DNA of 64,000 nt from Lota lota (taxonomy: Eukaryota > Chordata > Actinopteri > Gadiformes > Lotidae). Each line of letters starts with the position of its first letter. Within the stretch, counting starts at the first letter, position 1. The notes beneath the pieces were generated by a model that was given only the letters and a program-made list of their open reading frames with translations, ran no database searches and was not told the DNA's origin. Shown in pieces: positions 1 through 20,700 of this stretch. Location: contig JACYXH010000772.1 of the NCBI GenBank assembly GCA_026745465.1, forward strand, positions 5,463,385 through 5,527,384. Direction: 5' to 3'. The translations under genes were made by a program, and so were the position numbers.

Positions 1-892
1 ATACCTGTCAGATACCTTTTTGAGATAAATAAGATAGACAGCAGGTTTGATTAAATAAAGCTAACCGTGATGCTTGTAAAACGTGTATATAAATTGTTTG
101 CTTCAATGTTTTCAAAGCGAAAGGTAGCTGGTCCATTGCACAACGAAATCTAGGGGAGCTGGGAGCTTGCTCATCCAAACGGAGTTTGTAGAAAATGTGT
201 GTATCGTATCTAGAGAGCGCATCTCTAAAGTTGCGGTAACTTCGTTGCCTACACCATGCTTGCCCACAAAAGAGATTGCCCATAATGAAATGTAATAATT
301 GACCACAAAACACTATCTAGCTACACGTTCAACACGTTCAACCACTCGAGGGCGCTCCTCTACTGATGTGCAAGATGATTTTCTGCATCGTGGACGGTAA
401 TACTAGCGCCAACAAATCGTCAATAGTTATTATAATACGTCCGTGCTACTAATGCTAATTCATTCGTTTAATGACAATTGTATTTGTTGTTTTTTCAAAC
501 TTTTAGTTGAGGGCATTAATTAGTGATGTGTTGTGTAGTAGCTCGTGTACTCCAGGAAATAAATGTGCAGCACAAACAGCTACAACTTTACATCTTAAAA
601 CTGCTAAACGATAACATTTGACATATGCACACTAAGCAAACGTATGCAAGTACTATTTATTTCACTTCGTTCTATCATCCTTGGAAATAGGAAACAACGC
701 ATTATTAAAATAGGCATCATCAATCATTACACGCGCACAATTTGGTGGAAGATATAATTAGCCTGTTACGTAAACCCAGTACTACAGGCTAGTGAAAGGG
801 GATGCTATGGTCTATTTAGTTACCCACCCAATCTGATCAAATAAACTATGTTTGTCTTAACGTTAATATTTCAACATATCTCTAAATTTATG

Positions 893-972
893 TCCGTGGT
901 CTGCATAAATATAGGGTAAGATATCGCCAACATCATCGCTAACCAATCCTAAATATTTATTCAGACCACGGA
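893..972. repeat. Imperfect inverted repeat (hairpin)
   Basis: The arm at 893-915 (TCCGTGGTCTGCATAAATAT and on) is nearly the reverse complement of 948-972, with a loop of about 32 nt. The core GTGGTCTG/CAGACCAC pairs perfectly. It may be a small MITE remnant or a structured element; no flanking target duplication is evident. Confidence 0.5.
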
Positions 973-1439
973 GATTAAACTGGGCAATACTAAATATGAG
1001 AGCAGTAGCATTTCGATTTTAGATTAGATTAAACTTTATTAGAAGGCTATGAACATGAGCGTCAATAGTAGAAGATAGTGCAGATATGGTATAGGTATGC
1101 AGGCGTAAGTACAAGAAATGCCATTAGTAAGATGTTTTATACAAAATAAGGTAGAGGTAGGAATTGAATACGGTGAATTCACTGTGGACAAGTTATGTAG
1201 AGTACAGACAGTGGTAAAAATATGAATACACAACAGGTGAGGTATGTACAGCAATTTATGGGTAGTAGTAATACCTAAGGGTTTTAACCTATCAAACGAA
1301 TCAAATAATATATTTTTTATAAGCTTATTTTAAATTATTGTAAAATTGCCGTTGTTATTATATTTGATAGGTCTAACACAAAAAGCATTACCTACTACTG
1401 CGTGTTTAAATAGACAACCGGAGGCTGCATAGGGCAATG

Positions 1440-2110
1440 CAAATCATTTGAATGTGTTATTATTCAGTGGTCGGATGGGCAGGTCCTCTTTCTTAGCATC
1501 CCTCCATCTCTCCCTTCTTTCTCGTGAATGGATCCCCATCCCCCACACAGTGAACGTTTCTGAGTCTGTGTTCCCAGCGCCACTACAGAGAAACACTACA
1601 GCAACGTTGCCAGACACAAGAGATCCTAAAGAAGAGAATACACGTACATTGAGAGTTTTCTTTGTTCGACCGAGTGAATTTGGTAAGGATCAACCTGCTT
1701 ATAGAGCGGAGAGGAATGTTTATACATCTGCGTGTTTGTCGGTGGTTTCCCTGTCGTTTTCTTATCCTTTTAATTGTCCTCCGTGGTGGCTACACTGCTT
1801 AGCTAGTGGCTCAGCTATCGGGGAGCCCAACTACCAAATCGAACGGATTGCTGTTGTTGTACATCATGTCCACAGGTCGCCATGGTTAAGTACGTGTTAG
1901 TTGGTATGGTAACATGTGTGAAGCATGCTTGTATACAATAAGCATTTTTGGCGTTGGATAAATGGTCGTGCTACCTTGCTAAGCGGCTAGCGCTGTGTGA
2001 GCAGCGTGTTTTGAGGGATGCGGGGATGCTATAGCGGGCTAGGCTCTTGTCTTTCTTGCTAGCAGAAAACGCTAACGACACTATAATGTGACTTTCTAAG
2101 ATTTGAACAT
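1440..2110. promoter_or_regulatory. CpG-richer patch, candidate promoter or 5' exon
   Basis: CpG dinucleotides are clearly more frequent here than in the surrounding AT-rich DNA (roughly 18 counted by eye in 1450-1900). A donor-like GGTAAGG lies near 1682. A noncoding first exon of fam168a is possible, since its coding exons begin 10 kb downstream on the same strand. A 150-codon ORF crosses the patch but resembles no protein. This is inference only. Confidence 0.2.
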
Positions 2111-3289
2111 GGGATGGTTGACAACAATGATGCCAACGATGGTTTCGTCTAAAGTAATTTGATGAATTAATGAATTCACGGTCGTTGCATAGAAATCGGT
2201 GGACATACAAAATGGTGTCGGAGGCTTGTGTTTGAGTGTAACCATTTTAGTCCAACCATGGCTGTTTTGGCATTGCTCACTAACGTTATCTTTGGACTGC
2301 AGAGCAGCGGCAATGCATGCTATATATACTCTGATAGGTCTCAAGATATATCTATCTAATCTATATGTATTCATAGGCTTTAAAGAACTTGACTGGTCTA
2401 GTTATTAAACTGTGTAGTCGTCTACAATCGTAGGATACAACATGCTTCCGTCACTGATCAAGTTGCGAATAGTGCGCAAATAATGCACAGGGCATCATAA
2501 TAAATATCGACCATTGTAGCACTCATCGACATAGATCTGTGTTAGCACTAGTAGCCTACTTTTTTTTTTTTACCTTCCATACGCATCACTGACAATGCTT
2601 TGCGAGATAAAAACGAAAGGGCGTATTTAGTTTTTCTTGCCCAACTAACTGTATATGCAAAACGAATCCGCAAATTATATATTTTGCGAGATGAAAGGCG
2701 GTTCTTTCGCCTTTTCAATTGGCTCTTAATCTTAACGTTAATTATTTTTTGCAATAATCTTGTAAAATATATTGTAATTGAACTAAATGAAAACACTAAT
2801 CCTTATCAAATATCGATATCATGTCTATATCATATCTGTATCACATAAGAAACAAGGTAATATAGCACAATTTCAAGTTGACAAGATGTTAAAATGTATG
2901 TTCATCAATTACACTGATTTGCATTATCTGAAGACTTAATAGTCATGTGTGTATACAATGTATATGCATATTATTCATGTGATAATATATATTTGTTGAG
3001 CTTTTCCAAAATAACGGTGCATCTCACAAAAAGACCCGGCGTGGATACTTAATGAGGGTTTTGGTGCTTGTCTTGTATAATCACATGTTCATGAATTTGG
3101 TGGGGAGGGGGGGCATAAAACTGTCAGGCTGGAGAAAGCTGAAGTCACTTAATGTTAGAAGAGCCAGCCATTTTGATTACAGACTGCTGTCTTTCCAGCC
3201 CTTCATTCCCTGGTGGCATCAGACCACTTAATGAGTTCCTCATCTGCGATCAATGATCCAAATGCTCATAGATGGCGTCTTCCACATTA

Positions 3290-3313
3290 CCCCCCCCCCC
3301 CCCCCCCCCCCCC
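3290..3313. repeat. Poly-C run
   Basis: An uninterrupted run of 24 C. Confidence 0.9.
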
Positions 3314-3700
3314 TCTTTAGCATGATGAAATGTAGACTAGCAGGGTGACATATGATGGATACTATGTTATAGGATGGATAATATTATTTTAATTGTTATA
3401 TACGATTTGGGGAAATGTAATTATTTTGTTGAGAGTAACAATTGTGAGATGTTACTAAAAAGCTATACATTATTGATTCAATCATCTAGTTAGACATGTG
3501 TTTTTGACTTCATTAATATTGATGTTGTGCAATATTCTGAGGATGACCATTGGTGAATCCATGTAGCATAACTCATCCAAGTGCATCTAATTGAACCTGA
3601 CAACCTTCTCAGTCCTTCTTTCTTCTCGCCTACTGCACAGAGAAAGAGACACTGGTTGTGCAATTTACAAGTACAACACATTTAGTTAATTATTATGTGT

Positions 3701-3773
3701 GTTATATTTGGTTGCATTGGACTTATTTTTGAGGTACTGCGTTATATTTGGTTGCATTTTACTTATTTTTGAG
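3701..3773. repeat. Two-copy direct repeat, period 40
   Basis: A 33-nt segment beginning GTTATATTTGGTTGCATT at 3701 recurs at 3741 with two differences, separated by 7 nt. Confidence 0.85.
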
Positions 3774-6700
3774 TCATCACCTCCAGCATGACGTAGAACA
3801 GATCCATGTAATGTACGCAAAACTGATAGTTGATCTTTTGGTTTTTTCTTGTGTAAGAGCCTTTGTGTGTGAAACGGGAGCATCAGTTTGTGTGGATGGT
3901 ATCTCCTAATCAGCACAGCTTGTTATGTTCAGCTCGCTGGTGGAGAGGTGACACGAGCACAAGAGAACAAAAGGTAGCAGTTGAGTGTATCCCTGCAGCT
4001 ATCCAGAGTTCTGTATCAATAGGAATGTGTTTGCCATTCTTCTACATCAGACGGCTGTCTCTTGATCTTCTCCATGGTGCAGCCGAAACTACGACCACGG
4101 GTCTTGTTTATGAGACTTCTTATTAGGCACATGCAGTTGTTTTTGCCTCATGTTTCTGCAGCCATCTTTTGGCGAGGAAAAATTACTGGTCTCTCCTGTC
4201 AATATTACCTCAGGGTATTAATTGTGGGTTATAGGCTTAACCACAGAGTCTGCAATCATTCAGCTGTCAGTCTTTGATTGTTTACCCTGTGCTCCAAGGC
4301 ACCAGGCACTGCAGAAGGTAGATGTGTTGGCAATGACATCATGGATAGAGATGTATACTTACTTATATACAGTATGTAGGCATGTGTAAATACAAATAAT
4401 ATCAACCGTCAGTCATCTGATGGTAAGGGATTCCATCCAACACGAAAGGTATACACCCAGATATATCTGTGTTAAATTTGAAATTCATCATTGTGCATCC
4501 AGAAAGTGAGTTTGCTGGGTCAGCATTTGCGTTCCATGAGCCGCTGACGGGTTACTCTCCACTTAAGACTACCAAGCCAGAAGCAGCTGACAATATAATT
4601 GAGCCAGTGGCCCATCACAGGTAGCCTATTAATCATAGTGCTGAAAAAAGTGCCAAATTATCTGTTTGTAGGCAAAATACAATCTTGTGCTGTTAGGAAT
4701 AAGTGACTAATCTGAAAACATTGGGAATCTTTTGAAAGTAATTAAATGTGTATTCCCCCTCTCATGTTCAGGAGCTAGGCTACTGTAACTCTGGGATACT
4801 GTCAATGAAAGCGGCTAACGGAAAGCAAATGCTTAACCAGGGAACTCCCCTTCTGGACGCACAGTGATGTGTTTGGTATTAAACAACTTGTCTGACTCTG
4901 GGTAAGACAGGCAAACGCCAATTTACAGATATATCGGCGTATCCCTTTAACCCCAAACAAGCTGCAAGAAAACTAGGCCCTCAGGGGTCACGAAAATTAA
5001 AAAAAAAAGTTATATTTTAGCCTATCCAAAACGACTGACCATTTTGGAAGTGATAAATGAAAGTGTCTTATTTCACCCAAATCTTATTTTCTGACAAATT
5101 TAATTGTGGAATATACAAGCAGCTCATTATATTTGCACTCTCCTTGGCTTGAGCTGACATTTCTATCTAATCCATAATGTTTGATTTGTCCTGTTTGCCC
5201 AGTCAATCATTTGGATGGTCTTACAATTTGGCCCATCATTTAAAAGAACAATGGCCCTAATAAAATTTGCGCTCAGGTTTGCGTGAGTCACCTTTGGAAT
5301 ACAAATCTACTGCACTCCATCCGGTGCTGCAGATGATGCAGCAGTGGCTCGGTAGCAGGATGAAATTCCTTTGGAAAAAAAAACATTACCGTCAGGTCTT
5401 TATCGGCAACCAATGACCACAACAGATTGGAAATTGGATTACGGTTATGTGTACGTATTGCCTAGAATCCTCAAGGGACATAAAAAAAAGAAAGAAAACC
5501 ATTTATATTGACAGTCGCTCTGCATCAAATGGCTGCATAACTTCATAGGTGTGTCACTGATGCAGTGACTTTGTGAAAGGGAGCAAGCCAGCCACCTTAC
5601 GGAGGAGACGCGGTCCCTCAGTGCATCACACTGTCCTATATCCAAAATTAACCCAGCAGTGCTTTGGCAGGTCTGCTTGGTGTGGAGCCTGAAGACGGCT
5701 CACCAAGCTCTCCTCACATAGCTTCACATGTGATCCATATACATGCAGGAAATGTTGCACCTGGATACGGCGTGACTTGTCTAGTTTTTTGACGTACTGT
5801 TGATCTAATCACATACGTTCCATGTTGAAATGTTGCGCGTAATAGTGACTCTCCCACAACTCAACAGTTTTTATAAGAGACGTTTCCGTGGCTTCTCGGC
5901 ATTCACTATTTACGCTTCTCTTAAAAGCCATCCCTTCAGCGGTGCTCTCTTGTGGCAGATGAGTGTTTTTAGAAGGCTTTGTCTTCATCACGCAGGATGT
6001 ATTTTTATCCCACAGTGTGCCTCGCCATGCCATCAAATGTCCCCCCACCTGAAGCGTACAAAGAGAAAGAGGGAAATGTGTTCCAGTGCATCCTAAGCCG
6101 GCGTGTGATAACGCCCACTGGTTTGATGCGTTGCCTAAAGACCAGCTGCCTGGTGAGGTATTATGCGGAGAAGAGGGCTATGCTAGGGGGTTGGAAAGGG
6201 ACAGTTCTATTGTACATGGTTTCCAGTCCGGAGAGAAGGACAGAGTGCTAGTTGTCTACTATTCGTACCTGCCATTGAGTCTCGGAAGATGGAATTTGCA
6301 TTGACACGAAGGGAAAATGAGAATCAGCATTTAAACTAATGCAAGTTGTGATTTTTCTTTTTTTTCTTCTGCGTGTAAGTTATGGGTTTGCTTAGCCATG
6401 TTTGATGTGATCCTCAATGGGGTTTGGGGAGAGGTAGAATTTACACATTACCTGATATAAACTTATTTTTATTTTGCATTTACCAAAAATTGAAGCCCAT
6501 CAGGTTCTTCGATTAAGAATTTAGTGAATGTCAAAATCATTTGTGACAAATGTCCTTTATAATATGTATATGATTACCATACTGGCATTTTTTCCCAATT
6601 CAAGGCATTTATTCAATTCCTTTTAAAGGCAACTCTAATAAAGCCTTTTAAATAAAGAGGAAAATCATTTCATTTCATGATATAACAATACAGTGTATTG

Positions 6701-7378
6701 TAATGTCACATTAATAATATCAAATCAATACACTGACCTACTCTGCTTGGTATACAGAAAAAAAAAAACATTCACCTGGAGAATAGCCACGATGCTGTGT
6801 GTCGGTGACATTTTCAGGCGTTCATCATTTATTTGTGCCCCTTAAAGCATGCCTCAAGCACCTAAAAATTGATTGTAAACATGGTTTTATTTTTCATTGT
6901 GCCTCACGTGTGTGTGGAGTCCTCACACGCAGAGACCAATTTAGGGTGATTGTCCTCTGGGGAGCGGTCTTTACAATGAGGCCTAGTGGTCGTTTGAAAG
7001 GAGAGGCTTATGTTTAGAATGGCTCCCTTTTTACTCTGAGGAAAAGAGGGCTCAAACTACCTCAACAACATCTCTCTGGGAAAAACAAAACAAAGGGAAT
7101 TGCATTTGTGCACATTTGTAACACACACACACCCGCACCTTGTTCCTTGTCCTGTTCCTGATTCAGTTCCTGATTGAGGCCCAGCTGAGCGGGGGTCGTG
7201 TGTTTAACCCTAAGGGCTGGCAGAGCCACCTGTCCATGCTGTAATGTCTGGGCCCAATCACTGACTGTTGGGAAGGAGAGTGGAATGATTAGCCCTGCAA
7301 CCGACACGCTCATGAGACCAAGATTACTGTGGCCCTCTGAACGTCCAAACCCAAGAGAGGTCATTGATTTTCTTTGAC

Positions 7379-7484
<106 letters not shown>

Positions 7485-7916
7485 CAAAAGTTTTAACCAT
7501 TTAGATTGAGATCTCATTTGTTGCCTGTTTATAATGGAGTCCATTCATCATTCAGCCACTGGACAATGGGAAGCCAGACAAAAGACTCACTATTAAGATT
7601 CTTATTGAGATTAATGTGATTCTTTCGAGTTTTGCTGTGTGTGCTTGCAATATAATGCAGCAATATTCAGCATAATGGCCCTAGCAATGTTATTGTGTCA
7701 CTCTTTTTTTTATTGTGCAAATATAAGCTGAGATAGACCATTACAGCAATAAAGGGGTGAATTCAAATAAAGTTAGTTAAATATACAGAAGGAATAGAAA
7801 ATGCAGTAGTTTGTACCGAGCATGCTGACGCGGTGCTCATAGCCATTTTCTCTGGTGGCTTTTCGTTCTTTGTTTTATACAATTTCTTAAGTCACTCTTG
7901 TTAAACTTTTAACTTA

Positions 7917-9109
7917 TGGACTGCCATTTAGGTCAATAATAAATAAATATGGCCATGAAATAAATCCTGAAATACATAAATTAGGCATTATATAAATAAA
8001 TCTAAATATATAAATGAGTCAATATAGTTTAATAAATACCTTATTTTCAAAAGGATATGTTTCAAAATAACGACTTATTTATTTCAGGGGACCTATAGTT
8101 CATATTTCCCCCAAAAAAAATTCTGGGGACTTTTATTTAATAATTCCACATTTATTTATTTCAGGGGACTTTTATTTGCCGCATTTATTTCATAATGACA
8201 CATTTATACCTCAGCTGTTTTTATTTCCATCTGTTACATTCAAATGAATGGGGCCTGGTTATCTCAGACCAAAGCAACAACACCAGAGCAGCACTGACCA
8301 CTTGCCCACACTCAAGCATAGACTGGGATGGTCATGCGCCTGGCCCCACCCACTAGGCGACAAACCCGCTGATAATGAGTGCTGGCTCAGTCGGGGAGAG
8401 GGGTGGCGATCGGGGCTGAATTCGCCTCAGATTGTCCTGTAGTTTGGGGTCTAGTTCGGGCCCGACTTTGCGTAGTGTGTGTGACATTTGGCGAGTTTTC
8501 AGAGAAAGCGCTGCGCAGATAATCGAACTGTATAGTGTTTATGTGTGAACCCCTTTATGTTCCCAGTCACCTAGTGTGGACCAACGACAAGGCAAGATTA
8601 ATCGTCAATACCCTTTGTGTAGTGTGCGCTGCCGAAGTCTGCCCCGGCTTTTAAAGTCGGCTAGTGGGCAGGAGCCCCACCCGCACAAGAAGAAGAGTGC
8701 GTGATTGTGGTCCGTTGACTTCTGGGTTTCCCGAAGGTGTCGTGTTTCCAGTTCACACATCTGCTGCCGCCCTAGTAGTACCCATAGACATGGTAGTACC
8801 ATGTCTATTTTCTATCCATGTATAGACCATTCTCGTATATTCCGTGCTATTCTGGTGCTGCGGCTTCGGTCTGAATCTATGAGATAACCATGCCCCACTC
8901 ATTTTAATATAACAGACGGAAATAAGAAGAGCTTGGTAGTAAATGAAAGTCCCCTGAAATGAATAAAAGTAGTCCTTTTGAAATAAAAACCTTTTTTTTA
9001 TTGAACTATATTGACTCATCTATTTATATTCTAAATCTATATATTTATATATTTACCGCCTCATTTGTTTATTTCATAGTCATATTTATTTGACTGAAGT
9101 GGCATTCCA
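7917..9109. mobile_element. Nonautonomous DNA transposon with long inverted arms, TA flanks
   Basis: The left end begins TGGACTGCCATTTAGGTCAA. The right end, read on the minus strand, begins TGGAATGCCACTTCAGTCAA. Both ends are flanked by TA (7915-7916 and 9110-9111). The inverted homology continues inward for roughly 350-400 bp per arm: left 7917-8330, right about 8755-9109. It includes a shared GGTTATCTC block and AT-rich ATAAATA tracts. The centre, about 8330-8755, is unique and encodes no transposase. A TA target site and long inverted arms fit a Tc1/mariner-type or similar foldback element. The arms have diverged by indels, so it is old. Confidence 0.75.
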
Positions 9110-11906
<2,797 letters not shown>

Positions 11907-11927
11907 AAGAACAGGTTAGCTGCGGGT

Positions 11928-16265
<4,338 letters not shown>

Positions 16266-16487
16266 AGCCCACCCATCATGTGAGTGACGGAACCATTCCA
16301 TTTGGCAGATTAGAAATCAATCCTCCATCTTTTTTTGCACTTAAGTTGAATGCACGATTCTGTCCTTCATTCATCATCAGTTATCATTAAAATAACACTG
16401 TAGAAATTAAAAAGGAAAAACAATCAGTAGATAAAAATGGGATTCTGCAGCAGTGTTCTCCGCCGGCTCTGAATCAGGCTGGGTAAG

Positions 16488-17741
16488 CAGGGTTTCCAAC
16501 AAAAGAAAAGTATAGTGGAGAGGAAATGCATCCGAAAAAGATGCAAATTATAATCATGTGCAACCAAATATACCCTCACTAAGGTTTTCTGCCATTTAGA
16601 AGGTTGTATTCAAGCACCTGTGGTGGACCTCTGCTAAATGTGATTTACAGGCAAGATGGATTCAATCGGAACCAATCGGAGAAGAAATGCCCTGATTGGC
16701 CCGGTCTTAAAGTTAAATTGTTTCGTACAGCACAGTCAACTAGGAACAGATATTCTTACATTTCACACACTAAAACCTGACGGATGACTTTGGCATATTC
16801 AACCAATTACACTCAAATGATGGCTCTTAGATCATATAGGTAGGCTATAGATCTTGCCTATAGCACCTTCTAATATGCCTATATCAATTACATTGGGCTT
16901 TTAAAGACTATTAACTCTGGGTAAGAGAAAAAAAATGAATTATTTGATTATATTTTACATCTAATGAGAGATCTACAAATATAAATGTTTGGTGTTTTCT
17001 AAAACAAGCTGTACATGTTAACTCTATAGTCCCGCTTAGTTTTAAAGTGATCCGTGGTCCAAGTCTAGCGGCTAAAACTGAAATGCTGAAACAATGGCAT
17101 TAAGAGAGGGGATCCTCGGTCCGGTACAAGCAGTTAACACCCCTAGACCCGCAGTTTCTTGGACCGCTGAGTCTGTCTTTCACTCCCTGCTTTAGATCCT
17201 CTTATTGCATACTTTGTCTGCTTTGCGGACATTAGCGCACACGGAAAATAAAACGAATCACAACAGGCAGGGATTCCACTCACCCACTCGCGCTGGGGAA
17301 AATTATTCTCTCCATCGGTACTTGGTAGGCCTCTGCTAAATTGAATGGAGGCGCATTTGTTCTATATGCTGAAACGCATCATTCACACGTATTTAACATT
17401 TCTAATCAGTCAAACACTTCTACATTCTCTTTATTGATGGGTGTTGCCGTGATCGGATTTTGGAATATGGTGCATATGGTGCGTAATCAGAGACTGGAGC
17501 GCCCCATCTCCACAGACACTGGCCGCTGTTTGACTTCATGGCTGGTTTACATTAATTAGGCTACGATTTATTGTATTAGACTATATTAGGCTAAAGGTAG
17601 CATATATTTGATGTCAAATTGAATGCAGATGAACGGTATGCACATTGTTGTCATATTGTGAAAAGTTCATTTAATTGTAGAGACGTCGGCCATTTAACGG
17701 AGGCGCTGCGCCCCGCCAATAGACAGCTGTGGGAAACCCTG
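16488..17741. mobile_element. Possible nonautonomous hAT-like element
   Basis: The left end reads CAGGGTTTCCAACA and the right end, on the minus strand, CAGGGTTTCCCACA. This inverted terminus is typical of hAT elements in fish. No transposase ORF lies inside, and the flanking 8 bp do not match, so the target duplication is decayed or the two ends come from different copies. Confidence 0.4.
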
Positions 17742-20700
17742 ATTAGATACGCAGTCTGAATTTACCTTTTTTCGGAATAGTCGTTCGGAAAACCTATCCA
17801 ATATTCGTAGCTTGAAATGATGTGTTCGACCCAGCCCTACAGTCTAGATACTTCTTTTTCTCAGTCTAAACTATCTGTCTGTCTGTGTAATAAGGGCCTT
17901 GTTAACTTGGATATTTACAAAACGTGCCTGTATTATGGTCTTGACTTGCTATTTGCTTTGTTCCTGCGTTAAATCCAAAACTCAAATTGTTCTATCCTTT
18001 CCCCTCTTTTCTGTCAGATCTGGAGTCCGCCATCGTATGCAACTGCTCACATCTGTCATGGGCTCTCAACAGGTACCATGGAAACTCGGCACCTGTCTGC
18101 AAGAACAAAACTAAAGTGCAACAGCCACTTTACACTTAATGTTATTATTATGCGACATTCTGTAATGTTTTTACAAAAGCTGCTTTTATTTTGTTATTTC
18201 CTCTGTCTATTTGCCAACCAGTCATTATTTTTTTATTTTACTTTTCTTTCCTAGTATTTCATTTACATAAATTTTTTTATTTTCTCACTTGTGTCTGCGA
18301 TTGGAACTCCAGAAGGACTCTTGACCAATCATGGGTGTTCGTCGCTCCCGTTTCTGTCTTGTGCTACTGTGTGTGGCTCCGCCCCCTTTGCTCAGTTGAC
18401 TGGACTTTCATTGGGCACATCATTCGTGGTCATTATCCAATTACCAGTCACTACCACAAGCCGCAATTATGCTCTCCATCAACTTATGCTGCCACATTTT
18501 CTAACAACTAGATATCAGCACAGAGTTTTAACAACATTTTGATTTATTTTCTCATTATTTTTCTGCTGTTTATATTCTTCGTCCTTAACTATGCCCAATA
18601 GCCTTGGCTTAGTTGTCGTCCCCCCCCCTGCCCGTTTTCCCACCCTTCTCCTCAACCCATTACAATGTTTCGACTTGGTACGTCAAGTCTCAGTTGTGTT
18701 CCACTCGTCTGCTACTAGGGCTGTCTTCCAGCTTTACTCTGTCTGTCTGTCAGTTGTACTTTCATATCGATCGGTCCTCCTCCACACATGTGTGTAAGAC
18801 CGCTTAGCTACTGGTACCCATCCATACACCCACCATGTATGCTCCCATTTGTTCACAAGAGCATACTCACTATAGTGCGTACTAAACACATCCATACTAT
18901 GCAGGCGAGGATGTCGTGACGCTGTACCCTAATACCCTTAGGCAACACGCCGGAGCTGGTCTGCTCATGGCAGCTTGTCATGTGGCCAACGTAGGGCCAT
19001 TTTAATTCTAAAATGTGAAAACGATATACAACAATCGTGTCAACAATACATTCACATGTGCATGCATACACATACAACACAAACACACACTCGCACAGGG
19101 ACTCCTGTGGCGCTTTCCCAAATACACAAGCACTTGTTTTGTAATCATGTTGTTACTGAACAACGCGCACACAATGACTAAACAACACACAGGGGTTTGG
19201 AGTTGAGTGCAACTGCATCGTCAGTACTATGAGAGGGAGGGGAAAGGAACAGCATTGGAACTAGAGGTGTGGAGGAACCATGGGAGAGAGTCCCAGTCTA
19301 CGCATTGCTAGAGGAATAACGACGGACTGGATGCAGGGTTTGCGGGCTGCCGCAACGCAGGCCGGCCTCTGTAACCAAACCCTCTTGCAGGGGGTTTGGT
19401 CTTGGGTATAGTGTGTTTATTTTTATTTTCTATCGAGATCATTAAAGAAAAGAAGAACAAAAAAAAGCATCTTAAAAGGCTAGATAATGTGCAGGTTGGT
19501 CTAACTAAAGCATTTACAGTGCGAGTACGTAGATGATGTGGTTTGATATTGCAATAATATAGTAATAATAATTAGAGGGAGCGCCTCCATCTGTTTTCGC
19601 ACAGTCATTATTTTATGAGCGTTTTTGAATTGATTTATAAAATGGCTTGTTCTAGAAATTCTCAAAATGACAGATGACCGACTGTGTGCAGCCTATGTTA
19701 AATAAAGATGGCAGTTACTGCCCATAAGATGAGAACATATCAGGCATTTGGATATAAAATAATGTTGGGAGGAAACATTGAACAATATATTGCAAAAAAA
19801 ATCTGTCTTTAATTAAAAAATGCTAAGTAACAGGTACCTAGGCTTTTAGAAGGGTGAAAGAGGCAATTTATATCATAATTAAATTGAGAAAAAGATTATG
19901 CATAATGTTGAGTATTTGGTGAGGTATTCTTAGTCTTTGACACTTATAGGATTATACTCAGCAAAGTGTATTGCATGGCACTGCTGTTTGATGTAAACAC
20001 ATCATAATGTATGAAAAGTAAGAGGAAGAACTACAGGAAAATCACTATAGACTATGATTGACAGCCGCTAGGTGTTCTTGGACCGAGATTGGTTAAAGTG
20101 TACTCGCCACATAAAACTGAACACTCAACTAATTATAACGCTTACATTTAATTAAATTTAAAAGAATGGATAGACATACTTTGAATTTACCTCAGATAGC
20201 AGTGTCATGTTACTTTTTCATAAATAATTAATCAACAGCAACTTCTGTCAGTATTTTTAAGTCCTATGTTTTGGTCTTTGCCGATTTCCTTTCCCTCAGT
20301 GGTCAACTGAGCATAATGGGTATGCATACTATTCAGGTGTAGTTCACTATAGCATTGGATCTCTTAAGAAAAGATAATGCAGTATATTTATACAGCGAGT
20401 GGTACAGTAATGTGTTTCTAGCTAAGCATGGTTGCGTCACTGTGGCAGCTACTGTAACTGCTTATTCTTTAAATTATGTTTTTGTTTTTTTTATTATTTA
20501 CCTCAGTCACTGTCCGCTACACACCTGTTGTGGGGGAGGGGGTTGAAGCTAGGTCTCTACATTTCAAGGTTGTCACTTACAGAAGTAAATCACTTCATGT
20601 GCTGGCATGGGTCTGCGTTTTTCTTTTTTAAAGGGAGCAGCATTTCTGCCTAGGCCACTAGCCTAAATAGGGCCTCTGGGTGTCAGTGTCATCGAGTCCT

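Noticed and set aside
1448-1900. 150-codon ORF as a protein-coding gene
   Set aside because: No recognisable domain, no clear splice or start context. Kept only as a CpG-richer patch.
3686-4277. Overlapping short ORFs around 3.7-4.3 kb, possibly a decayed transposase
   Set aside because: No motif could be matched on either strand.
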